Shown here piece by piece: positions 1 through 5,109 of a DNA stretch of 6,644 bases. Made by a program: the position numbers and the translations under genes. The stretch covers positions 1 to 6,644 of the forward strand of contig JAJFMO010000411.1 of the NCBI GenBank assembly GCA_020697475.1. Reading direction: 5' to 3'. How positions within the stretch are numbered: the first letter of the stretch is position 1; each line of letters begins with the position of its first letter. This DNA comes from Paenibacillaceae bacterium. GTDB lineage: Bacteria > Bacillota > Bacilli > Paenibacillales > NBRC-103111. Under the pieces are notes generated by a model. It was not told the DNA's origin. It did not search any database and worked only from the letters and a program-made list of their open reading frames with translations.

Positions 1-29
1 CGGTCTAATCCAGGCGTTTTTCCGGTTAT

Positions 30-215
30 TAACGGTATCTGGGTCCGTTAAAAATCGAGATACGTCTTTTAACGCTAATTAGAGGCTCGTAGGTCCGTTA
101 GAGAGAAGTGCGTGGTTAGCTTCGACATAACCACAGTTAATCGACAGCCTCCAGGGTGGCCGTTAGCCGCTCGCCCTCAACCGAGCAGCACTCTAAGCTG
201 CTGCTGTGGCCGTTA
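30..215. repeat. Degenerate CCGTTA-based intergenic repeat
   Basis: The left edge carries no credible gene. The hexamer CCGTTA occurs on the plus strand at 45-50, 95-100, 160-165 and 210-215, with an inverted TAACGG at 30-35. The first pair shares GGTCCGTTA (42-50 and 92-100) and the second pair shares GTGGCCGTTA (156-165 and 206-215). Each pair is exactly 50 bases apart. A perfect inverted repeat, CGTTAAAA (46-53) and TTTTAACG (67-74), has a 13-base loop. The last copy contains the stop codon of the minus-strand lysR gene. This looks like a decayed intergenic repeat family; naming a family would need a genome-wide search. The two short overlapping reading frames here have no recognisable content. 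Confidence 0.55.
184..202 (-). terminator. Weak hairpin downstream of the LysR gene
   Basis: AGCAGC (184-189) and GCTGCT (197-202) form a perfect 6-bp stem with a 7-base loop, starting about 10 bases after the lysR stop codon on the minus strand. No T-tract follows it, so it is at best a weak or factor-dependent terminator, and it may only be part of the surrounding repeat. Confidence 0.25.
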
Positions 216-1091
216 CGGCAACCGCTCGATAAACCGCGCGGCGGCGTGGGAGATCGGCACATGCTTCAACGTGACGATGCCGATTTTGCGCGGCGGCAGC
301 GGCGTGGCCAGCTTGATTTCGTGCAACTCGCCGCGAGCCAGATCGTCGGCGATAAAATTTTTGACCACGCAGGCGATGCCGAACCCTTTGCGGGCGAACT
401 CCACCAACAGGTCGACGCTGCCCAGCTCGATTTCCGGCCGAATCTCAATCTGATGCTTGGCGAAAAAACGATCAATGAAAGTGCGGGTGCTGCTGCCTTT
501 TTCCAACAATAATAGGGGGTGTTCCGCCAACTTCTTCAAGGGGAGCGTCTCCTCCGCCAAAAAACGATACTTCGGCCCGGCGACAAAGCCGTCCTCGATC
601 GCAAAGCTTTCGCGAATATCAAGACTCGGCTCGGTGATCGGCAGGTTGACAATCCCGAAGTCGATGCCTCCCCGCTTCAATAAATCCACCGTCTCCGGCG
701 TCGTCCGGTTCGTTACTTGAATTTTCACCCCGGGATACGTGTTGTGAAACTCCTCCAGGTACGGGAGCAAATAATGGCGGCACAGCGTGTCCCCCGCACC
801 GATCTTCATCTCCCCATCCTGCAACTGATGCATCTCGAAAATTTTCCGTTCCCCAATGCCAATGAAATTGTACGCTTGCTCGACGTATCGAAACAACACC
901 TCCCCTTCGGACGTCAACCGAATCCCTTTGGGAGTGCGAAAAAACAGCTGCCCGCCCAGGCTCGCCTCCAATCGCTTGATCGCATACGTCACAGCCGGTT
1001 GGGTTATGTTCAGCTCGGCGGCGGCTTTCGTCAAGCTTCCAGATTGCGCAGCGTAATAAAACATGCGATACCACTCCAAATTTTCGACCAC
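213..1091 (-). CDS. LysR-family transcriptional regulator
   Basis: A 292-residue DNA-binding regulator of standard LysR length. The N-terminal winged helix-turn-helix covers about residues 5-64; the recognition part reads GSLTKAAAELNITQPAVTYA, followed by the typical RLEASLGGQLFFR wing entry. A linker helix (about 65-92) leads to the two-lobed effector domain (about 93-290), with a typical start at GEMKIGAG. The start is GTG at 1089-1091, preceded by GAGGTG (1099-1104) with a 7-base spacer. The gene is divergent from the PurA-like gene across 127 bases that hold LysR-type operator candidates, so the usual arrangement applies: the protein probably controls its neighbour and itself. Its effector cannot be read from the sequence. 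The stop codon lies inside a CCGTTA repeat copy, so the last residues may have been set by that repeat. Base composition is GC-rich like the PurA-like gene and unlike the HAD gene. Confidence 0.93.
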   Translation of the reverse strand: MVENLEWYRMFYYAAQSGSLTKAAAELNITQPAVTYAIKRLEASLGGQLFFRTPKGIRLTSEGEVLFRYVEQAYNFIGIGERKIFEMHQLQDGEMKIGAGDTLCRHYLLPYLEEFHNTYPGVKIQVTNRTTPETVDLLKRGGIDFGIVNLPITEPSLDIRESFAIEDGFVAGPKYRFLAEETLPLKKLAEHPLLLLEKGSSTRTFIDRFFAKHQIEIRPEIELGSVDLLVEFARKGFGIACVVKNFIADDLARGELHEIKLATPLPPRKIGIVTLKHVPISHAAARFIERLP

Positions 1092-1107
1092 ATCACATCA
1101 CCTCAAC

Positions 1108-1122
1108 TTATAGCAATCATAA
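1108..1122. promoter_or_regulatory. Candidate LysR-type operator (TTAT-N7-ATAA)
   Basis: TTATAGCAATCATAA is a dyad with 4-bp arms and a 7-base centre, fitting the T-N11-A pattern of LysR-type binding sites. Its centre is about 55 bases upstream of the predicted start of the plus-strand transcript, roughly where the high-affinity recognition site of such regulators usually lies. It also lies in the leader of the predicted lysR transcript, which would suit autoregulation. Assignment is by pattern and position only. Confidence 0.5.
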
Positions 1123-1134
1123 TTAATATTAATT
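1121..1134. promoter_or_regulatory. Perfect 14-bp AT palindrome, possible second operator half
   Basis: AATTAATATTAATT is a perfect palindrome that overlaps the end of the TTAT-N7-ATAA dyad. It abuts the weak -35 region of the plus-strand promoter, where LysR-type activators usually have a second, activation-type site. The AT-rich context makes chance palindromes fairly likely. Confidence 0.35.
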
Positions 1135-1162
1135 TTATTTATGTCATGATCCCCATTATAAT
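1134..1162 (+). promoter_or_regulatory. Promoter for the PurA-like gene
   Basis: A consensus -10 box TATAAT lies at 1157-1162. With a 17-base spacer, the -35 position (1134-1139) reads TTTATT, a poor match to TTGACA. A perfect -10 with a poor -35 suits a promoter that depends on an activator, in line with the operator candidates just upstream. The predicted transcript start is near 1169, giving a leader of about 50 bases. Confidence 0.55.
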
Positions 1163-1184
1163 GGACTTAGGTGGAATTAGGCAA
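1155..1184 (-). promoter_or_regulatory. Promoter for the LysR gene sharing the same -10
   Basis: The -10 region lies in a perfect palindrome CCATTATAATGG (1153-1164), so TATAAT can also be read on the minus strand at 1155-1160. Eighteen bases upstream on that strand is TTGCCT (1179-1184), matching four of six bases of the -35 consensus. The start would be near 1148, leaving a leader of about 57 bases that contains the operator candidates. Confidence 0.4.
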
Positions 1185-1203
1185 CAATTCCAAACTCAAA
1201 TGC

Positions 1204-1209
1204 AGGAGG
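1204..1209 (+). promoter_or_regulatory. Ribosome binding site fixing the PurA-like start
   Basis: AGGAGG lies 9 bases before ATG at 1219. It selects this ATG over the in-frame ATG at 1171. The extra 16 residues from 1171 would fall before the conserved N-terminal strand and are not part of the family. Confidence 0.85.
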
Positions 1210-1218
1210 GTGTGGCTC

Positions 1219-2511
1219 ATGAGCGTGACGGCGGTTGTCGGGGCGAATTGGGGCGACGAAGGAAAAGGGAAAATGACCGATGTGCTCGCAGCGCAATCGA
1301 AATACGTGGTGCGTTACCAGGGCGGCAGCAATGCGGGGCATACCATTATCAATCAGTTCGGCAAATTTGCGCTTCATCTGCTTCCTTCGGGTGTGTTTCA
1401 TCCCGGTGTGGTCAACGTGATCGGCCCGGGGGTGGCGCTGAATGCGGGGGATTTCGCGCGGGAGTTGGACGGGTTGTTGGCTCGCGGGGTGCCGGAACCG
1501 GTGCTGCGGGTATCCGAGCGGGCGCAGATCGTGCTACCGATTCACAAGCTGTTCGATGAATTGGAAGAGGAGAGGTTGCAGGAGCGGAAATTCGGATCGA
1601 CGAAAGCGGGTATTGCGCCGTTTTATGCTGACAAGTACTTGAAGCTGGGAGTGCAGGTCGCTGATTTGTTTGATCCGGAGCGGCTGAAGGAGCGAATGGA
1701 AACCAATTTGGCGGCGAAAAATGTACTGCTGCGAGAGTTGTACGGCAAGGCGGAAATTGGAGCGGACGTGGTGAGCGATTGGTTAGGTGAGTTGGCGGCG
1801 TTGGCGGAACGACTTCGCCCGTTCGTTTGTGACACGACGGAGCTGCTGCACGAGGCGGTGCGCAAGGATGAGCTGATTCTCGTGGAAGGGCAGCTGGGCG
1901 CGCTGCGCGATCCCGACCACGGGATCTATCCTTTCTCGACGTCGTCGTCGACATTGGCGGGCTTTGCTGCTGTCGGTGCCGGGATTCCCCCTTATGCGAT
2001 CAAGAACGTGGTCGCTGTGGCCAAAGCTTACTCCAGCTGCGTCGGCGCCGGCCCGTTCGTGACGGAAATCGCCGAAACAGACGGGGCGAATGAATTAAGA
2101 CGGCGCGGCGGCGATGCGGGCGAATACGGAGCGACGACCGGGCGTCCGCGGAGTGTGGGTTGGTTCGACGCGGTGGCGACGAAGTACGGGTGCGTGGTGC
2201 AGGGCGCGACCGAGGTGGCGTTGACGAACTTGGATGTACTGGGGTATTTAGAGGAAATCCCGATTTGCACAGCATATCGTATCGATGGCGAAGCGACGGG
2301 TAAATTTCCGGTTACGGCAAGCTTGGAACGGGCGGAGCCGGTGTACGAGACGATGCCCGGTTGGAAGACGGATATTTCGGGTGCACGGTCGTACGGAGAA
2401 CTGCCGGAGAAGGCGCGGAGTTACGTAGAGCGTCTGGAGATGTTGATCGAGGCACCGATCCGCTGGATCTCCGTAGGCCCACGACGCGAACAGTTGATTG
2501 CTCGGTGGTAA
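1219..2511 (+). CDS. Adenylosuccinate synthetase-like ligase (divergent PurA homolog)
   Basis: A 430-residue protein over the full length of PurA (E. coli 432), the GTP-dependent enzyme that joins aspartate to IMP on the way to AMP. Seen directly: the P-loop NWGDEGKGK with catalytic Asp13, RYQGGSNAGHT with Asn38 and His41, ATTGRPR (305-311, the aspartate loop), YETMPGW (376-382) and SVGP (418-421, guanine contact). Several usually invariant positions differ. TTGRGIGP is here STKAGIAP (127-134). The residue matching E. coli Gln224, which contacts the 6-position of IMP, is Leu226 in EGQLG. Arg143 is matched by Lys142, and the guanine-reading TKLD is TNLD (336-339). The residue pairing is by eye from memory. 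The core chemistry should be intact but substrate preference may be changed. The divergent LysR gene suggests conditional expression rather than housekeeping. It could be the only PurA of an unusual lineage, but a specialised paralog is more likely. Confidence 0.88.
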   Translation: MSVTAVVGANWGDEGKGKMTDVLAAQSKYVVRYQGGSNAGHTIINQFGKFALHLLPSGVFHPGVVNVIGPGVALNAGDFARELDGLLARGVPEPVLRVSERAQIVLPIHKLFDELEEERLQERKFGSTKAGIAPFYADKYLKLGVQVADLFDPERLKERMETNLAAKNVLLRELYGKAEIGADVVSDWLGELAALAERLRPFVCDTTELLHEAVRKDELILVEGQLGALRDPDHGIYPFSTSSSTLAGFAAVGAGIPPYAIKNVVAVAKAYSSCVGAGPFVTEIAETDGANELRRRGGDAGEYGATTGRPRSVGWFDAVATKYGCVVQGATEVALTNLDVLGYLEEIPICTAYRIDGEATGKFPVTASLERAEPVYETMPGWKTDISGARSYGELPEKARSYVERLEMLIEAPIRWISVGPRREQLIARW

Positions 2512-3190
2512 TCAGCTGGCGGGGCGATTCCCGAGAATTAAGTACGCTTGCCAGCAAGGGATTAAAGCATTGATGGAGTTGCGTCCGGAGCTTCGGTCGA
2601 AAACGGTGGAACAATTGGAGAACGAATTCTGGCAAATGTTAAATAGCAATTACGATCAAGTGCTTCAAGGAAAGCTTTCTGCTCAAGATACAAAAATTCA
2701 GAGAATTATCGGTTTGTTCGAAGGATGTCATTGCGAGCCGCCAGGTGATGCGGAGATACTTGCCGAAGTGTATACCCTTGCTTATAACAAAGCCCACCGG
2801 GCCGTTCCCGGGATCGAAGAAGTCCTCGTAAAATTAAAAGCCTCTCATTACCGGATTGCAGTCATTACTAACGGTTTTAAGAAGACCCAATACAAGAAGT
2901 TGGAATCATGCAACTTGATTCCGTATATTGATTTGATTGTTGCTTCGGAAGAAATTGGCGCTACAAAACCGGATCCGAGGATTTATCAAGCAGCATTGAA
3001 CAAATGGAATATCCATCCGCATGAAGCCGTCATGATCGGGGATTCCTGGGAAAATGATGTGCTTTGTCCCCATTCACTAGGCATGAAAACAATATGGTTC
3101 AACAGGAGAAATGAAGTTTGCCCCGATCCGTCCATCACTTGGACAATCCGTGATCCCAAACAAATATTGGATATTCTGAATCTGAAATAG
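2498..3190 (+). pseudogene. HAD-superfamily hydrolase lacking its N-terminal catalytic motif
   Basis: A 230-codon frame (TTG at 2498; first ATG at 2573) that resembles a subfamily IA HAD phosphatase of the YfnB/YjjG type. Motif II is ITNG (123-126, Thr124), motif III is Lys157 in ATKPDP, and motif IV is GDSWEND (181-187) with acidic residues Asp182 and Asp187. A helical cap precedes them (about 20-100). Motif I, the N-terminal DxDxT with the nucleophilic aspartate, is absent: family-like sequence begins only near residue 15, and a stop codon directly precedes the TTG. I found no DxDxT in the other two forward frames of the preceding 100 bases. The frame overlaps the end of the PurA-like gene by 14 bases, and no good ribosome binding site precedes the TTG. 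It is probably a 5'-truncated remnant, inactive as a phosphatase; a non-catalytic product starting at 2573 cannot be excluded. It is clearly AT-richer than the gene before it. Confidence 0.7.
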
Positions 3191-3352
3191 GTCAAGAGGT
3201 AAGGTTTCAGGAAACCCGCCGGTGAAACATGTTGCTGTGTATTATTTGTGCAGTATGGTGATGAAGTTCAAAGGTAGGGCTGTGGTGCGGGGTAGGCTGA
3301 CGAGGGAGAGCCGGATAGGAGAATCACGTTACTTGGTTGTTTAAACTAACAT
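3191..3352. other. Non-coding stretch between the HAD remnant and the repeat mosaic
   Basis: No credible gene. A short hairpin, GGTTTC (3203-3208) with GAAACC (3211-3216), follows the HAD stop by about a dozen bases but has only a 2-base loop and no T-tract. A 29-codon frame (3255-3344, ATG to TAA, rich in Arg and Val) has no ribosome binding site and no recognisable motif. The segment around 3306-3330 loosely recalls the start of a group II intron domain V, with the strand-closing half degraded. Confidence 0.35.
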
Positions 3353-3483
3353 AACGCATTTTCGAGTCCTTATTTGCTGGTAGCGATGGGGGAGGCAGCA
3401 AATAAGGTTGTTTCAAGTCCTTATTCCGGACTTCTGAGCAGAAACTGGGCCAACTCATACAAATAACGTTCTGAAAATGCGCT
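3353..3483. repeat. Palindromic repeat mosaic (MITE- or REP-like element)
   Basis: One short sequence recurs in both orientations. CCTTATTTGCTG (3368-3379) and CAGCAAATAAGG (3396-3407) form a perfect 12-bp stem with a 16-base loop. TTTCGAGTCCTTATT (3360-3374) recurs as TTTCAAGTCCTTATT (3411-3425), 51 bases on with one mismatch. The outer ends are also related: 3353-3376 matches the reverse complement of 3460-3483, sharing CGCATTTTC and TTATTTG at the same spacing. Inverted outer ends around an inner hairpin are the layout of a small non-autonomous mobile or REP-type element. Two short minus-strand frames cross it (within 3324-3603), but they look like by-products of the repeat. No transposase is present. 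Similarity to Paenibacillus intergenic repeats is my impression only. Confidence 0.55.
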
Positions 3484-3638
3484 ACGAAGGCCAACAAAAC
3501 AAGAAGTGGAGAAATTGCGTATCGAAAGAACCTTATTGTGTTTGTAACCAAAACTATATGACCCAAAACTTGCCCCGGACGGAGCTATAGTTGAGGAAAT
3601 CAACGGAAATCAAAACTAACACCTACCATTATGTCGCA
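3484..3638. other. Intergenic stretch with no identified feature
   Basis: Between the repeat mosaic and the hairpin cluster I see no gene, promoter or clear inverted repeat. It may be the flank of the preceding repeat unit. Frames crossing it lack ribosome binding sites and recognisable content. Confidence 0.4.
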
Positions 3639-3716
3639 TTATCCGCAAACATACGCAGGCTTGCGTGCCGGATAAACCCGCCTAAATCCTGTAGGGATTG
3701 GGCCCGTTATCCGGCA
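3639..3716 (-). terminator. Nested hairpin cluster after the sulfatase pair
   Basis: Starting 14 bases after the stop codon of the leftward sulfatase operon is a perfect 10-bp inverted repeat, TTATCCGGCA (3707-3716) with TGCCGGATAA (3666-3675). It encloses an inner 5-bp stem, AATCC (3685-3689) with GGATT (3695-3699). The lower arm can pair instead with TTATCCG at 3639-3645 (7 bp), enclosing ACGCA (3653-3657) and TGCGT (3662-3666) around a 4-base loop. The two outer folds compete for 3669-3675. There is no T-tract, so this is either an atypical terminator, a transcript 3'-end stabiliser, or a REP-type repeat. Confidence 0.5.
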
Positions 3717-3730
3717 TCGCGATCCGTCAA

Positions 3731-5083
3731 TCATTGCCGACGCAGCTTCACTCTTTTTTCCGCGACGGACGCCACTCTCTCTCCCTTGTTCTTCTCCACG
3801 GGCTCAATCACCGGTGCCGATTCCCCCGCTTCCACCATTCTGCGGATTAACCGATCCCTTAAATCCTCGACAACTCCGCCGCTCACCTTCCGGTGAATCA
3901 AATTGTTCAGTTCGTACGGATCCGCGTGCAAGTCATACAAATACTCCTCTACGTACACGTCCGAACAGGAATCCGTCTTGCCGTTCTTATCCGGCGCTTT
4001 CACACTGTACTTCCACCGTTCCGTGCGAATCGCCCGCCCTACTTGGCTGCCGCTGATTTGCACGAACATTTCTTCCGGCCAATGATCCTTCTCCCCGCGG
4101 ATTAACGGCAAAACCGAACGTCCCTGCATCTCTTTCGGAACTTCAATTCCCGCGGCGTCAAGCAAGGTTGGCGGCAAATCGATCGAGCTGACCAGTTGCT
4201 TCACCCGTCCACCTCCTGAAAATACGGAGCCCGACAAAGCGGTCGGCACGCGAATCGAGCTTTCATGGCAGGAACGTTTATATTCACCTGGGCGAGTGCG
4301 GAAATGACACGCATGGTCGGAAGTAAATAAGAGGATCGTATCGTCCAGCATATTTCGGCTGCGCAGCGCGTCGAGCAACCGGCCCAGCGCTTCGTCCAGC
4401 CTCTTGACCATGCCGAAGTAACCGCCTAGCTGCTGCTGCGAGGTCCCCCCCAGCACGGCCAAATCCGGCGGAGACCACTTTCCGGTATACATCTCTTCAT
4501 AACCGACCGGAGCCGGATAACTGTCCGTATGATTTTGCTGGTGCGGCTCCAGAAAAGAGAGAAACAAAAAGAACGGATTGTGCCTTTGTTGATCGACATA
4601 CCTAACGGCGGCATCTGTCAGCGCATCGACACGATATCCCGGAAGACTGACTTCGTTGCCGTCATTGTCGTAAACGACTGTATCGTAGGCATCCGAGCAA
4701 TTTTCCAGCGCATTGGCACCGAGCCAGTATTCATATCCCCCCTGCTGCTCTGGAGGAACCGGTTCCCGGTCGGCCAAATGCCATTTGCCGATATAGCCTG
4801 TCTTGTAGCCGGCATCGCGAAAATAATGAGCCAACGTCCTTTGCTCTGTAGGCAGCGGAATGCCGTTATGAAAACAACCGGAAGTTGTGGCGTACAATCC
4901 CGTCTGCATGCAGGAACGAGCCGGGCCGCACAACGGCTGGCAAGTAAAAGCGTTGAACAGATGAGTGCCTTCTTGCGCCATTCGGTCAAAATTAGGGGTC
5001 AAGCCGAGCGGATTGCCGTGAATGCCGGTCGTGTCCCATCGCTGCTGGTCTGTAAAAAATACAATCACGTTCGGTTTTTTCAA
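3731..5083 (-). CDS. Sulfatase-family hydrolase (formylglycine type, CGPAR)
   Basis: A 450-residue type I sulfatase (alkaline-phosphatase fold) that would cleave sulfate esters. From the TTG start: metal-binding TDQQRWD (11-17), the maturation motif CGPAR with Cys52 (CxPxR; the Cys becomes formylglycine), GKWHL (99-103, Lys100 and His102), TSDH (254-257) and a sulfatase-like KRSCHESSIRVP stretch (269-280). No signal peptide or membrane segment is visible, so the enzyme should be cytoplasmic. The C-terminus ends in a Lys/Arg-rich tail after a proline-containing linker. Start choice: an ATG at 5113 overlaps the upstream stop as ATGA, but AGGAGGG (5093-5099) precedes TTG at 5083 by 8 bases, and KKPNVIVFF from there is the usual start of the fold. 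It is the second gene of a two-sulfatase operon. Odd point: the usual Gly after the Asp-His pair is Ala (TSDHA). The substrate is unknown. Confidence 0.9.
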   Translation of the reverse strand: MKKPNVIVFFTDQQRWDTTGIHGNPLGLTPNFDRMAQEGTHLFNAFTCQPLCGPARSCMQTGLYATTSGCFHNGIPLPTEQRTLAHYFRDAGYKTGYIGKWHLADREPVPPEQQGGYEYWLGANALENCSDAYDTVVYDNDGNEVSLPGYRVDALTDAAVRYVDQQRHNPFFLFLSFLEPHQQNHTDSYPAPVGYEEMYTGKWSPPDLAVLGGTSQQQLGGYFGMVKRLDEALGRLLDALRSRNMLDDTILLFTSDHACHFRTRPGEYKRSCHESSIRVPTALSGSVFSGGGRVKQLVSSIDLPPTLLDAAGIEVPKEMQGRSVLPLIRGEKDHWPEEMFVQISGSQVGRAIRTERWKYSVKAPDKNGKTDSCSDVYVEEYLYDLHADPYELNNLIHRKVSGGVVEDLRDRLIRRMVEAGESAPVIEPVEKNKGERVASVAEKRVKLRRQ

Positions 5084-5092
5084 AGTGAACCG

Positions 5093-5099
5093 CCCTCCT
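5093..5099 (-). promoter_or_regulatory. Ribosome binding site favouring a TTG start
   Basis: The minus strand reads AGGAGGG here, 8-9 bases before the TTG at 5081-5083 and 11 bases downstream of the ATG at 5111-5113. It can therefore serve only the TTG. This gives a 26-base gap after the upstream stop codon instead of an ATGA overlap. Confidence 0.75.
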
Positions 5100-5109
5100 G
5101 GATGTTTAC

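Noticed and set aside
30..215. CRISPR array suggested by evenly spaced repeats
   Set aside because: Repeats are only about 9-10 bases, the spacing is not constant across all four copies (50, 65, 50), and no cas gene is present.
717..1559. Long plus-strand open frame of 280 codons
   Set aside because: It runs antisense through the lysR gene, across the promoter region and out of frame into the PurA-like gene. It has no protein-like domain and is a by-product of GC-rich coding DNA.
1412..1954. 180-codon minus-strand frame rich in Pro, Arg, Ser and Ala
   Set aside because: The composition is that expected of the reverse strand of a GC-rich gene, and it is opposite the conserved core of the PurA-like protein.
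1219..2511. Phage PurZ (diaminopurine pathway) as identity of the PurA-like gene
   Set aside because: PurZ characteristically replaces the catalytic Asp of GDEGKGK with Ser, but Asp13 is present here. There are no phage genes, and the length and order of motifs follow bacterial PurA.
3255..3344. 29-codon ORF rich in Arg and Val
   Set aside because: No ribosome binding site and no recognisable motif. A frame this short is expected by chance.
3368..3407. 12-bp hairpin as a simple rho-independent terminator for the HAD gene
   Set aside because: The loop is 16 bases, neither strand has a following T-tract, and it lies nearly 180 bases past the stop. Its arms recur nearby as repeat copies.
3324..3603. 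Two overlapping minus-strand frames of 60 and 80 codons
   Set aside because: They cover the inverted-repeat mosaic and are explained by it. Neither has a ribosome binding site or domain content.
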